Below, piece by piece: positions 11,011-23,864 of a stretch of DNA of 64,000 bases. Source of the stretch: Triplophysa rosa (lineage: Eukaryota; Chordata; Actinopteri; Cypriniformes; Nemacheilidae); the NCBI RefSeq assembly GCF_024868665.1, contig NC_079893.1, positions 6,465,854 to 6,529,853 on the forward strand, given 5' to 3'. The notes under the pieces are model-generated. The model saw only the letters and a list, made by a program, of their open reading frames with translations. It searched no databases and had not been told where the DNA came from. Position 1 is the first letter of the stretch; every line of letters begins with the position of its first letter. The translations under genes and the position numbers were made by a program.

Positions 11011-12206
11011 GTTAGTAAAGTCGCAACTTTCAGTTAGTTACACTGCTAGAGTATCTATCTACTGTATAGCATGCATAGCATTGATCTGTGATGCAGTCGC
11101 TGTTTTTCCGCGGGAAGTCTCAGTTCTGTGACGGGCAGATGGTAAAGGGCCGTGCCCCGAGTTCAATCAGGTCCCCTACCATGAGGTCACTACACCTGCC
11201 ACGGCGATAATGTCATCGGCAGGGGACAAACCCCACCGGAGTCATTATACCAAACCTCCCTCCATCTGCTTTGTTAGGAACGAGCTGGCGCACACACCGA
11301 AACAAAGAAATATCACAAAGCCACGCCGAGCAACATGTTCCCACTTGTTTTTCTTCGGAGACTCAACATGATTCCCTCGTGGGACGCAAGCTGTCAACTT
11401 TGGTAGTTAAGATGGCGTTTTATGAAGTTTGGGGTACCCTACGCAGATCCGCTCTCGCACCTGTGGATGTTGTGCTAAATCTTCAGTATTCCCAGAGTGA
11501 TCTCAAAGGTTGTGTGAATATAAACAGATCTGAAATTTGTAAAGCTTCAAATGAACAGCTGAGAGATATAGCCTTTGATACTATTAATTACAGCTCGGTC
11601 TGACAGATAAACACTTGTAAAGTTCATCAAGCTTTCGTAATCTTTAACAGGTAGCATATTGCCAATACACACACACACACACACACACAAATAGACAAAC
11701 AAATACACTACATATGTACACAATGCTTTGGCAGTATTAAAAAGAGAGCTATCATCCTCAGACCAGCCCCTTACAAACTTTTTTCATGAAAAATATTTTA
11801 TGGAAATAAACGTCCATTTAATTCACAATAATACATCAGAGCTTTTAAAACTTTTAATTTCTTTGTTCGTGTTTTATTTCTGTGAACTGGCAGCTTCTGT
11901 CACCAAGACAAATTCTTTCGTACGTTTGACAAATTGCACGCTTCTACAAACTCGTTCAAAGTCATTGTACGTCTACGGCTGAACTCACACGTTTATTAAT
12001 CAACTTTCAATTGCGATAAAACTTTCTAACATTATGGCAGTTGCCATCTTTCTTATTTGCTTGTCTCTGCCACAAGTGTTATTCATGGCTGTTGTGAGCT
12101 AATGATACAGCAAATGATATTCTTGTCCCAAGATATGGCTCGGATCAATCCTTTATGCCATTCCTCAATGCAGATTATGAAACAATTCGTCATTTTCACC
12201 GGTAGG
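11011..12206. other. Non-coding with a short CA tract
   Basis: A (CA)n run lies at 11667-11688. The plus frame at 11271-11603 (110 codons) has no recognisable domain or bordering splice sites that I would defend. Confidence 0.4.
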
Positions 12207-12732
12207 TGTCATGATTCTGCCTCATCATGTCATGTCTTTCTTGATCTAGTGGCAGGATCATGACAGAGCCTTATGTTTTGTGTGGAGAGAGACATGTTAT
12301 TGTTGGTTCTGACATAACACGAGCTCTCTTTGGTCTCGTCTTTGTCCCCGCCCTCTCGTTTCCTAATTATTGATTGTTAATTATTTCATGCCCTACACCT
12401 GTTCCCCTCTTGATTTGATTCCTTATTTAATGCCCCTGTGTTTTCAGTCTTGTGCTGGTTCATTTTGATTCGTGTGGTTGAGTTCCTGTGTCTAGTTCAG
12501 TTTAGTTTAGTCTAGTCTAGTTATTTGTAGTTAATGTCAAATGTTGTCTCTAGTCTAGTTTAGTGTAGTTAGTCCATGTTCCTGTTTATCCGTCATGTTT
12601 TTACCCTTGTTCTTTGTATTTTACCCCCTTGTGGGTTTTTGTTTTGTCTTTATTATTAAATAAGTCTTGTGTTAACCCCTTACCCGCTGTCTGCGCCTGG
12701 GTCATCTGTCCCCTCACACCCCGTTCATGACA
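12207..12732 (+). mobile_element. Solo LTR of an LTR retrotransposon
   Basis: This 526-bp unit starts TGTCATGA and ends TCATGACA, an 8-bp inverted terminus with the canonical TG...CA of LTRs. The hexamer GGTAGG lies directly on both sides (12201-12206 and 12733-12738), an exact 6-bp target duplication, so a single LTR remains after recombination between two. Inside, a TATA-like TTATTTAATGCCC lies near 12424 and a polyadenylation-type ATTAAATAAG near 12655, followed by U5-like sequence. The first 58 bp form a hairpin (arms 12208-12221 and 12251-12264). A related copy begins at 63610. Superfamily is not determined. Confidence 0.85.
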
Positions 12733-12889
12733 GGTAGGTGTCGCAAAACAGTAACAAAGGCGTAGCTTGCTGATGCTGTGAAGGAACGTGGAATGATGGG
12801 AGTTGTTGTATTTAACTACATTGCCGATGGACACTTGGAAAAAAATCCTTCGAATGGGACTCACAAATCATGTTGTTGGAAGTAATGAT

Positions 12890-13474
12890 AAGGGCTGGTT
12901 ATCGATTCTGATGTTCCGATTCGATTCCGATTCACAAGCTCTCGATTCGAGTCAATGATTATAGATTTAATACAAATCCTATGGATATTTCTAAAAAAGA
13001 TCAGTAAACATCAGATTACAATGGTGACGCCACAAACTTGTATATTAAACTTTATTTTTGGGTACACTTGGGTATATTAAAACAGAACAGACACATACAG
13101 TACCTTGATCAAACAGGTTCAGGTTATTTTACATTTAAGATATAACAAACAAAATTAGCTGTAAAGAGAGGCTGCAATCATATGAACCACTGCCTATTAT
13201 GCGATGGTGATGTTAAATTTGACAACACACCTGCATCCGCCATGTTAATTAAGCAATGAATGAACGAAATGCTCTCTGTTACATCCACTCGTTGTCAAAA
13301 GAAAAGTGACATCTAGTGGATGATAGTAGCAATAACATTTACGTTAATGAATGTTCAGTGCTTGCGGAAATATGAAAGAAAAAAAACGATTCACGGCTTT
13401 TGAGAATCGATATTGAATCGACTGCATTAAAAAAATGATTAATCGATTTTTCGAGGTTTTTTTGCCCAGCCCTA
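12890..13474. mobile_element. hAT-type non-autonomous element
   Basis: The ends AAGGGCTGGTTATCGATTC and TTTGCCCAGCCCTA are inverted. Flanks GTAATGAT (12882-12889) and GTTATGAT (13475-13482) form an 8-bp duplication with one mismatch. The subterminal zones are rich in CGATTC/GAATCGA repeats. No transposase frame remains. Confidence 0.82.
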
Positions 13475-15120
13475 GTTATGATGATGACATCATTTTATAA
13501 GGGTTAGGTTATAACATAAGCCAACAGATGGCGTGCTGGACAAGTCAGCATATTGCGAAAATGACTAGAAAGTACTGTTTTCAAATCACTCTCACAAAAC
13601 ATTGCTATGCTACTCGATTGATCAGAGAAGCGCCGCATGAAGTCGAACACATCTTTGATTTCTATGGCATTAAAACGAGGATAACACAGACATGATGCCA
13701 TTGAAAAAAAAAATCAAAAGTTTTTTTTATTGTGCATTCCAATTAAAGTCAATCAAACTGCGGTTAGTTTGTTTTGATTTAAGCCTTAATAACTTGAAAA
13801 ATACAGCTAACGCAATAAAAACATGACAACATAATAAAAAACGTGATTTTTCGAATTAGTGGAACCAAACTCTTTATATATAACACTGTGCTAGTGGTTT
13901 TTGGATATTTGAATGCAAAAATTTTACATGTTGTGTGATCTAATCTTGAATATTATAAAATGTTTCAATAAAATGTTTTTGTTGCACTTTATATGCAAAA
14001 CTGAATAGGAAAAGTAAAAGCCACACATCGATCGCATGCTCATTGATGGTACAATATTAAAAAAGATACGCCACGTCACATGTCCTTGAAACTAAATTAC
14101 AAATTGTGCTTCAAAAAACCCTGACAAACACTTGAACACAGACCTCAGGAAAAATTATTATTAAAATTATAAAATTTGTTAAAAACGATGAATATAAAAT
14201 ATTCTATATAGAAAATACTAGAATATGGCCCCTTTAAGGAGCAGCACATGGAATGAGTTAAATGGTGAACTGAAAAGGGAATCTAATCCGGGATCTGTCC
14301 ATCCCCACACTCCTCTCATGCTTTATTTTTTCCTTTCGGTAAGCCAGCCCCTAACTTCGTTTAAGAAAACTGTATCAGATGAATGATTAACCCTCGCGCA
14401 CACACTACACATGAAGCCGGTCATTGTGGTAAATCACGATTACAGAAAGAGTCAAAACTCTCTGATTCCAGTATGCGTTTTTAATGTGGAAAGTATGTGA
14501 GTGAGTTGAGGCAGGGACAGAGACAGACTGAGGCACAGCAGCAGCTCTAAGAGCTGACAGGCTTCCACCCCGTACCAATTATCTTCCTTTCTCACCATCT
14601 CCAGAGTCAAACTATGGCCTTTGTCTTTAAATGTACCTCTCGGTTTTTACATTCCATTTGAGCTTGAAGGAAAATAAAACTGTTAATCTCACTGATGTTA
14701 AACTACTGTCGGACTTTAGTCTTTGTGTTGTTCCTCTCGACTTTTCCTTCAGATCTCTCATTTTCTAAAGAGGAAAAACTACACAGAGCAGTGGCACACG
14801 TCCAGTTCCATAACCTCATTTTCCTGGATGGCTGCTTTTTCTTCCCAAATTTTGGATCAACGTATTAGGAAAAGGGACTTTTTGGAGGTTTATTCTTGGA
14901 GTATATTCAGTGTCTGAGCGCAATGTCTATGTCACACTAATATATTTACTACCTCACTGCCAATGCACACACGTCTCGTCTGCGTGCTTGTACAATATTT
15001 AACCCTTTCCTGAATAGTTTGCACTGATGGATCTATAGTCTACAAACCAAACATTCAGTGCAGAAGTATTTACACTTCAGACAAAGGCATAAAAGACAAA
15101 ATGCTAAATTATATCACATT
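13475..15120. other. Non-coding, mostly unique
   Basis: No transposon termini or convincing exons. Small frames at 13504-13701 and 14723-14917 show no domain and no plausible splice context. Confidence 0.4.
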
Positions 15121-15503
15121 TTAAAGGTCCAGTGTATGAAATTAGCGACATGCAGGGGTGAGGTTGTGTATTGCAACCAACGGTTCTCACTCCACCTCTC
15201 CCCCTCCCATTTGAAGCACTACGGCTGCTCTCACAGAACTAAGATGTCATCACGTTTTCGCTTCTTTGCCGAAATAGATAATGTATTTTCTGTAGAGCAG
15301 TTTGTCCATTTAGGGCTACTGTTGAAACAACATGGCGAATGCCATGCAAGGGGACCCGTGGTGTATGTAGATAGAAATAGCTTGTTCTAAGGTAATAAAA
15401 CATAACGCTTTATTATATAAGGTCTTTATACACCTGTATGCATGTATATTATATTGCATTTCTGTCAATAGATCCTCCTAAAAATTACACATTGGACCTT
15501 TAA
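15121..15503 (-). mobile_element. TTAA-bounded MITE, AGGTCCAGTGT family, copy A
   Basis: Flanked by TTAA at 15121-15124 and 15500-15503 with inverted ends AGGTCCAGTGTATGAAATT and AAAATTACACATTGGACCT. Copies in the other orientation are at 49637-50007 and, more divergent, 23220-23864. All share TAAAGACCTTA, the TGTCAATAGATCC complement and a TAGGGCTACTGT-type motif. The 110-codon frame inside is a repeat translation. Confidence 0.85.
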
Positions 15504-16049
15504 AACACTAGGCACACTTGCTTTCTAAATGCCTACAGACAAAAGAAGTTCAAAAGTTCTTCAGATGTCTTCCCTCTGTGTCTCAATGTGTTACAGTTTG
15601 CCACAAATAGACAGACTTTTAATTGCATGACTCACACATCACATCAACAGTTACGGTAGATGTGAACTTGCCGTAAATAGCAGCAGGTCTTCAATAACGG
15701 CAAGACGCCAACGAAAAGAAAAAATATGCTTATTTATGGCCATCTAGAAATCTAGATTTGCTTGTCAGATGCACTTCTATAGGTCTATAGTGCACAGGCA
15801 TTTGATTTAGGGAGCTTTAGTGTGAACCCAGATTTGATCGACTATATTTAATCAGACATTTTCTGAAATCAATACACGCCCAGGAACAACACTCAAGTCC
15901 ATTTTAAAGCAGCTGAAAGTTTTTGCAATGTTTGAAAGCTGAGCAGCAGGGGTGAGATACTGAATCAGTGTGAACTGAATTCAAATTCGGATTATAGAAA
16001 GTAAGTGTGAACAGGAACTACCTTGAACACAAATGAACACAGTGAGTAT
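15504..16049. other. Non-coding, unique
   Basis: No repeat ends, exon or RNA gene supported. Confidence 0.4.
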
Positions 16050-16376
16050 TAGGGCTGTAATGATTTACTCACAATGTGATACGATTCACGATACTGATCT
16101 CACAATACGATTTTAAAACGAATTCCAAATCAAATAAAAAAGTAATAATACAAAAATCGCTTTAATATAAGCAAACTAAGACTTTGTCTGTGCTTTTCCT
16201 AACTTGGATTTTTTCTTTTTAAGAAATAAGCATATCCACTTTTTTGTTTGCAGTAAACACAGCGCCCCCTGCTGTTCAAACGTGTATCATGATTCATTCA
16301 ACATCTCATCCGACGTGAATCGTCACATTTTATAATCGGTTTTCAACCAGCTCACGGTGAATCGTCACAATCCCAA
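16050..16376. mobile_element. hAT-type non-autonomous element
   Basis: Starts TAGGGCTGTAATGATT and ends ATCGTCACAATCCCAA. Flanks GTGAGTAT (16042-16049) and GTCAGTAT (16377-16384) match at 7 of 8 positions. Interior GATACGATTCACGATAC and GTGAATCGTCACA motifs repeat in opposite orientation, as in this class of teleost hAT MITEs. Confidence 0.78.
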
Positions 16377-17224
16377 GTCAGTATATATTAGTGTTTAATA
16401 TGCAAAACTTTTTGACTAGAGAATGTCAAAGCTATCACAATCCAAGGCGTATAAAATGTGCGTAAAAATGGATTTTGGATTTTCAGACTTTCAGCCAGCT
16501 TTCAACTCAAAACCATTTAGTGTGAAACAGCAGTTCAATATCATTTAGCATAAGATCCAGGCTCGGTTTTCATCTAATTAAAATGCACACTGAAATTTAC
16601 AAAGTCAAACGTGCCTTTTTGCTCCAATGTTATCATTTGATTAATGCATAAAAAGCTGAAAGACTGAATATCCAACGAGGCCTTTCTGTCCTCAAAAAAA
16701 CACATATTTCAGTTTCCTTTGCGAACTTAAATACACAATGTTCTTTCCAATTCTCCGCTCTAATGGAAAAGTGAGAGATGTGCCGCTTTCTAAATCTAGG
16801 GCCATTGTTATTCCTCATTCAAACAAATGAGTAAAGGTTTGTGAATTTGAAACGTAGGAAAATGAACCTGTACTTTCTGAGAATGTGATCTAAACACAGT
16901 CCGAGAGTGTAAAAAGCCTTTCCAACAGTACCGGCACTCTGTGGTCATTAATGCATATGACTATACATCACGACTGTTGAGCCCTGATGGTCTGGGAACG
17001 TTGTGAACGTGTGCTTGTGAGTGCTGTGTGGGAGGGAAAGTGTGAAAAGTCTAGGCGAACGTGTTCCACGCATAAACCGCAAACTTTAGCCACTGTACCA
17101 CAAATGACCTTCCACCAGAAGTGGAAAGAAAGGTTGCTTAAGGTCCTGACCACAAATCACTCTAAATAAATAAGCAAGTATCTTTCCCAATTTAATGCAT
17201 TTTAATGTCCATCACCGTAACCCT
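16377..17224. other. Non-coding, unique
   Basis: Frames of about 60 codons occur on both strands around 16970-17170 but overlap each other and show no domain. Confidence 0.4.
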
Positions 17225-17430
17225 TTCTGAAGTTTGCTCCCTTACGGAAATTAACCATGGTTTTTTTTGTGGTACAAGTGTAAGTAACCATGGTTTTTTG
17301 GTGCATTGATTACTTGATTTTACTACAGTTACCATCGTTTACTATAGTTTTTACAAAAAACATGGTTTTCAAAACCATTTTGTGATAACCATTGTTTTAC
17401 TACAGTAACCATGGTTTTTTGTTTTTTTGT
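17225..17430. repeat. AACCATGGTTTT-rich palindromic repeat
   Basis: The palindrome AACCATGGTT with T-rich spacers recurs along the block, together with TTTACTACAGT and TTTACTATAGTT motifs. A related copy lies at 55595-55735. This is a common cyprinid interspersed repeat. Confidence 0.65.
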
Positions 17431-18555
17431 TTTTTTTGGTTCTACTTGAATTGGGGAAGACCGATATTACTGAAATGGCTGGCAATAATCAAAATTAAAT
17501 AGCATATTTCCAAGCAACAATTAAATCTGACATCAACTGTACCATAACTTTTGTTTCCGAAGCTTAAACTGTGCTAAAAACATATTTTCAAGGTTGTGCA
17601 TGCGCACAGGTTAGCAAGCGCCAGAGCCTTTGAGAGAGAGAATCGCGACAACAAAAGTTCAAAGCGTCACGTGATTCATGGAGCCACCTCTGGCAAGCAC
17701 CTCACGAGCATCTGTGTAGAGCCCCGCCCTAGAGAATCGTCCATCTTTAACGATTGGCTCTTTGCATTGGAAGGCGGAATTTTCCTGTGGCTACATTGAG
17801 CGTTGCATTGCCTCCTCATTCAAAATGATGACAGTTGCACATCTTTAATATCTATAATCTTTGTTTTTATTTACTTTCTTAATAGCCATCTTATATATAT
17901 ATATATAAAAAAGGAAAAACCAGCAAAGCAATTTTCCCAAAAGATATACCAATCAAGTTTGTTTTGATTAAACAATCATGTAAACGTCCACTTAGTGTAA
18001 TCATATTACACAATATGAATAGACTTATTTAAGGATCACATGCATATTCATTACCTGTCAGACAACACCAACAACTGAATTCATAATTTACTGATTATGC
18101 CCCTAACTTACAGTATAAACAAGCTGTCTTTTGCAAGTCCTTGGTCTCAAATATGCAAACATTTCAGGCAATGCTTCAACGTTTTGTTAAATCATTCTTC
18201 GTTTTGGAAAGAAAAACGGGACCTTTGTACCCGGAGGGTCCTTTAGCCCTATTTGCCAGCATGATATCCATCCCATGAGCTAACATCGACTTATTTCACA
18301 AACAAGTTACTTCCCTCCCTGGTCTGATGACACTTCTCTGTTTATTATTCAACAATCTGAACGGGGTGAAATATTCAATTATTGTAGGACATCACACTTC
18401 ACGTGTAACATACAACAAGGCTCACTTGAAAACGCATGTGCTCAGTTTCAATTAATTGAATAATAAACATCACAGGCGTTGCAAGGTCACACGCCTACTG
18501 ATGATAACCGAAAAGCTATTCAACACTAAGATATTAGCAATTACATTGAAATTAT
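17431..18555. other. Non-coding, unique
   Basis: Includes a short (TA)n at 17893-17907. No exon or repeat ends recognised. Confidence 0.4.
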
Positions 18556-18559
18556 GGTA

Positions 18560-18785
18560 TTGGCCTTGAGCACAATGTAAACCAACCACAGCTCAGCATC
18601 CAGTCAAGACCACCACCGCTGTCAAGCACGGTGGTGACAGCATTAAGCCTTAAGCTTTCTTTTAAGCCGGAGGGACTTAACAGCCTGTTGCCATCAAATG
18701 CAACATGGATGATGGTGTATACAGGCGAGGCTGTTATGTTAGAATACTTCAAGCAGTGAGCAGACATCTGTAGTATGACTTGAAA
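18560..18785 (+). pseudogene. Possible Tc1/mariner transposase fragment, decayed
   Basis: GCTGTCAAGCACGGTGGTGA at about 18619 reads AVKHGG in frame. This resembles the VKHGGGSIM-type motif around a catalytic region of fish Tc1-like transposases, and the downstream TTTCTTTTAAGCCGGAGGG resembles the following segment. A stop and several shifts follow within 15 codons, so it is inactive. The match is short and no inverted termini were found; it could be chance. Confidence 0.4.
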
Positions 18786-19275
18786 ACTGGTGTCCATTGG
18801 CGTCTACTTTGGCACAGTTAGAGAAAATCCTCATTAAAATGGAACCAATAATTTTCTGTTTCCGTTCTGGACAAATGAATGTTCTTTAATAAAAAAAATT
18901 TGGATTTGTGTGTTGAATTTATTGTATTAATTAATACAGAAATAATCCGGAGGAATTCTGTCATTTGTATTTTAACTGCACTGATGTTTGGTTACTTCTA
19001 CCATGGAGTTTGTTGATGCTTCACAAGCTCAATAGCAATTTACTTGGAGATTAGCTTCTCTATTTTTAATTACCTTGTCAGCCGAGATGCCCCGCTCCTG
19101 ATGTTACGAGCTGGCTTCAGAAAGTGAATCTTTGAATTGGAAGATTTTTCAATGAACTGCTCTAATCAGAGATATTAAAGTAAATCAGTTGAAATAAATA
19201 ACATGGAATAAGCCACTTTCATAAAGTCACACAAGATTTTAAAGCTACAATGCTCACTTTTGCCTCTCTCTCTGA

Positions 19276-19595
19276 TAGTTCACAGATGGTTCACCCACAA
19301 ATGCAAATTCAACCATTATTTGCTCACCCTCTTGTCATTTCGAACCTGTATGGCTTTCTTTCTTCCGTAGAACACCAAAGATATTTGAAAAATGTTGGTA
19401 ACCGAACAACGGCAGTACCCATGGACACAAAACCAATGCAAGTCAATGGGTACCACCATTGTTTGTTTGTTTACCAAGTTTCTTCAAAATATTTTCTTTT
19501 GTGTTCTGAGAAATAAAGAAAGTCATACAGGTTCGAAATGACAAGAAGGAGAATAAAAGACAGAATTTTCATTTTTGGGTGAAGTTTTCTTTTAA
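19276..19595. mobile_element. Angel-like fold-back MITE
   Basis: Runs from GGTTCACCCACAAATGC through CCTCTTGTCATTTCGAACC and the mirror ACCAATGCAAGTCAATGGG to TTTTTGGGTGAAGTTTTC and TTAA at 19592-19595. The 88-codon frame inside is not a gene. Confidence 0.82.
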
Positions 19596-21655
19596 AGAGA
19601 AATGATGCCAAGCTTGTATTATTATATAAGCTTACCACCACAAATCAGGGTTTTTTATGTGCAAGCTCAACAGTTTTTGTTCATTTTTAACCAAAACATG
19701 GCAAATAGGGGAGGGGTTTGTTTGAACGCAGACATTCGCAATCTCACACGTTGACTCTAATAACGCGTTGCCCCTTTAAGAGCTTTGCATGCTGTGGGCT
19801 GCACCTTCCCTTCTTTGTTTCCCAACTGTAATTTCCTCAACAAACTGGGTCAAAATCCGATAATTCCTATACCGACATAAGTACATAATTGGATAGTGAT
19901 GGAAATCTTAAAAGCTTTCAATCGCTAATGAGGTAAAAAGATTGCAGATTAACTGCAGATGTAAGATATGTACAGAGGCTATGAACATCGCAAATGCGTA
20001 AGCGCAAATATTCACAGGAGACGCCACAAATATCTTTTTCGCACTAAAGAAAATTAAAAATATATGCAGAAATGCTGCATAAAACCTGACACTGTTTAAT
20101 TAATGTAGAATCTGGTGCTATTCAGTAACATAATCCTTCAATTGCTTTGATTTATGTGAAAGCTCCTCTTTGGGATACAACAAAAAGGGCCTTTGGTGAT
20201 CTGCCGTTTAACAAACACGCACACACATGCTCACAATACAGAACCAGAAATCATGAATAGGTTTTGATTTCGGTAGCGTATGTTATGAGCAGTCCAAAAT
20301 GACCTGAATGTGTATGGAAAGAGAACTAACTATGCAGTAAAAGAGATCTAACTAACTGTACAGTATATAAACCAATATATCAATCAATACATTAAAGCGT
20401 ACAACTTCATTATTTAAAACTGCATTCAAACCAAAGCGCTCATTTAATTGTGCTTCACAGCTCAGGACAAGTATCTATACTTAGTACAACAGATGAACTA
20501 AATTGATTTTAAACAGCGGCACTCATTAGCATATATTTTCATTAGCATACATGAGACGGAGAGTGAGGGCGGTGAATGAAACAAGCTGCTGGTTCACTTC
20601 AGTTTTAGGACTTCTGAGTGTGTGTGTGTCCGAAACATCAGCCCATGAGAAGTTCTGGAGTAAAGAGGATTAGCTCAGAGTCTGAATTTCAATAGAGGAA
20701 CAGGATTGGGATTTTGCGAGGAGCTGGGAATTTAATAAAGAATGGAATCTGTGAAGTGCTGCTTAATGACAATGGAGATTACACTAGCAGTCAGTGGCAT
20801 GCACACATAAACACATGTAGCAAAAAGTAGTTCTCTAAACAGCATGCTCCCACCAAAAATGATAGTTTTGAATATAAATATCAAGTTTTTTTTCTAAAAT
20901 CATTCGAAAGTTATGAGAGAAAATACGACAACTGTAATGATAATGATACATTGGAACGATTTTATTCCAGCTGATGAATGATAAATCATTGACAGCCAAT
21001 CAAAATCCATTATAATTTAAAGCGCAAACGCATTTAAAAAGCGAAAGTGCAGGGCACAAGAAACAAACACAACAAGCAATAATAACAATAAAATACATGT
21101 ACATTTAGGAATTTACATTTGTTTTATTGGATTTATTTGTGCTATTGCTCATAATTTATTTGTTCTTTTTAATTATTAACAGTTGTCTTTAACAATATTT
21201 GAAATTTGAGTTGGGCTAGTGTATCATTTACTTAATCTAATTTATTAGGTTGCATGGCTCAAAATGCAATAGCAATTTATCTATGCCTTTTATTAAAAAT
21301 ATTAAAAATTATTTTATTTGTTTATTACTTTTTTGTGGCAGGGCAAGCAAAAATTTGAACCACTGGCCTGACTGGGCCAGTTTAAAAAATCTTAGCGTTG
21401 ACCCCATGTCATAATCTGTGGATGTTAACGCTAATATTGTTAACGCTATAGTTACCTTTCTTAGTGTGAACGAGCCATAAGATTCTTTGTAATCCAATGT
21501 AAATTCATGTTCCCTTGTATCAATTTTTTCACTGTTTCATATAGAATGTGTAAATCCAGCCTGATCTCACAGGAATCCTATTTACTATTGTAATACGCTT
21601 GAATTTGTACGAAGTGAACTGTACAAAAATGTTAAATTATTAGAAAATGCCATAG
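19596..21655. other. Non-coding, mostly unique
   Basis: AT-rich. No element termini or convincing exons found on either strand. Confidence 0.4.
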
Positions 21656-21659
21656 TTTA

Positions 21660-21915
21660 GCCCTTACATCACTCGTAATGCTGCGTTTACGGCAAATGCG
21701 AATTAATCGATTTGCATGAGTAAATCACATACAAAGTCAATGCAAAGACATGAATAGATGCGAACTCGTGGCGGGCGACGCAAATCAGACGGCACGAAGA
21801 ATTCGCAAGAAATTTGCATACACCTACTGTTTGACGCATCCTGACGAATGAAAGACACTCCCCGTCGCGTGATGTTTTTCGTGTCACACGTGCGAAAATA
21901 ATGAACTATTCCCGT
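21660..21915 (-). repeat. Dispersed repeat, inverted partner of 890-1195
   Basis: Read on the minus strand it carries the same motif order as 890-1195: GGGGAGTGTCTTTCAT, AAACAGTAGGTGT, CGTCTGATTTGCGTC, GCGAACTCG-like sequence, TCTTTGCATTGACTT and ATTTACTC. The interior is GC-richer than its surroundings. Family not named. Confidence 0.5.
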
Positions 21916-22972
21916 GAGTTATAAAGAGTGTGGAACGTGATGCTTCGCATAAATGTCACTGGCACTAAAGCGAAACGCATTGAAATGTACAAATGAGATT
22001 GTACGAATTAAATCAAATTAGCCCCCTCGTAAAATACATACAAATGGCTGTGAGATTGTGTTGGTAAATCTGCGTTTTATACACTATTCATTCTCATGTA
22101 TCATTACACTTGTTTTATTTTTGACCTGTTGTTTATGTTACATTTGTGAAGACACTCATCTGCCTTCTCCGACATACCCTTGACACATAAAAAGCAGCCA
22201 CCTGCTCCAGTTGCTGCCGGCTGCCGCGTTATTGAAGGTATCCTGTTTCTCTCTGGGTAAAACAGTAAAAGAAGAGTTATCTGCGTGTGTGTGTGTCCAT
22301 CCGTGAGAGTGTCTGCGCGGCTTCGCTGACCACAGACAGATACGCGATACACATCCAGAGACAACTCGGGGAGACAACTGCTGACACTTGACACATCCCA
22401 TGTACATTAGTGCAACATGATACCGCAGGACTCATGCCAACCTGATTAACTGAGAAACATTTACCCCACAGCTGTGACCACCTGTAAACCAGCAACTGTC
22501 ATCCAATCAACCGCTGTGTGTTTGTCTGAGTGACAGCGAGAGATCAGATCGGAGAGAAGTTACGCAACAGTTTTCCAATTTTCTTGTCAAATCGCTGCTG
22601 CTTCTTTCCAAAACGGTTTAGGAACTTATCATTAAATTTGCCATTTTCCCCGACCGCATAATATCAACATCATAATGTGATATTTATATGTGACCGTAAA
22701 TGATTGTATTACGATATTTTTAAACGTTATTATAGTAATTACAGTCATCAATGCCTAAAATGTCAATTGAATTGATAGTGTGAAAAGTAAAAATGTGCAA
22801 TTATTTGATCCAGCATAAATTGTGTGGCAGATTGCATTAGTCACATTAAATTATACTTGTAAAGGTAATTTAAGTATTGCACATTTGTCAAGTTACCATT
22901 TTTTCAAGTTTTTGTTAAGTTACAACTACATTTTTCTATATAGCTGTAATGCAATTTTGTGGTAAATTGTGC

Positions 22973-23223
22973 TTAAAGGGATAGTTCACCCAAAATGAAA
23001 ATTCTGTCTTATTTACTCACCCTCTCTTCATTTCAAACCGGTTTGACTTTCTTTCTTATGTAGAACACAAAAGAAGATGTTTTGAAAGGATGTCGTAAAC
23101 CACACATCACTGGCCCCCATTGACTTCAATTGTATGGACACAAAAATAAACATCTTCCTTTTTTCTGAACGACATGTGGATGAAATGACAACATTTTCAT
23201 TTGTGGGTGAATTATCCCTTTAA
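22973..23223. mobile_element. Angel-like fold-back MITE, well preserved
   Basis: TTAA at 22973-22976 is followed by AGGGATAGTTCACCC, and the right end GTGGGTGAATTATCCCT runs into TTAA at 23220-23223. The interior has GACTTTCTTTCTTATGTAGA and the CCATTGACTTCAATTG turn. Its right TTAA is also the left TTAA of the next element. Confidence 0.9.
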
Positions 23224-23864
23224 AGGAACTATACGGGGTTTTTATCAGGATCTATTGACAGCAATGCAATATAATATACAAAACTATTTCTTCAGAGGTG
23301 TATAAAGACCTTACGTAATGAACCTTTATGTTTGTAATACCTTAGAATAAGTTAGTTATATCTCCATACAGAGCGGCCCTACATACATTGAATTCGCCGC
23401 CATGTTTTGTACAGCAGCCCTAAATGGACAAACAACTCTACAACGCGCATTTCCTCTTCCTCTCCGCCGCGGTATCTTGGTGAAACGGATTGCGGGATGA
23501 TACGTGATCCGTACGGATCATACTCTACGTTTCGGAACGCACGTGACCCGCGGATTAACTGAAAGTTTATTCATCATTGAGTAAGAGAGTAAAACGCGCT
23601 CTCTCTACAGTTTTAGTTTTATCCTTCTTTTTAAACTTAAAATCCACAGACCTTTTATTTTATGTAATAAATATGAATATGTAAATATGTAATTGCGCTC
23701 TTTCTACAGTCTTTGTAATGCCCGCACGATCTCTTCCCTGCATCAACATGAGAACGACATCTTTTTGTACTATGGTGGCCACCGTCGTGTTTGGACTGAG
23801 CAATTCGTTGCAAATCTATAATACAACGCTAGTGGCCTCTGTAAATCAAAAACTGCGCCTTTAA
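23220..23864 (+). mobile_element. TTAA-bounded element, AGGTCCAGTGT-related, copy B
   Basis: Begins TTAAAGGAACTATACGGGG and ends GCGCCTTTAA. It shares with copies A and C the segments GATCTATTGACAG, TCAGAGGTGTATAAAGACC, AGCCCTAAATGGACAAACAA and CTCTACA, but the terminal 20 bp differ. Either it is a separate subfamily or the ends were exchanged. It is longer (645 bp) than A and C, with extra sequence from about 23500 to 23800. Confidence 0.65.
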
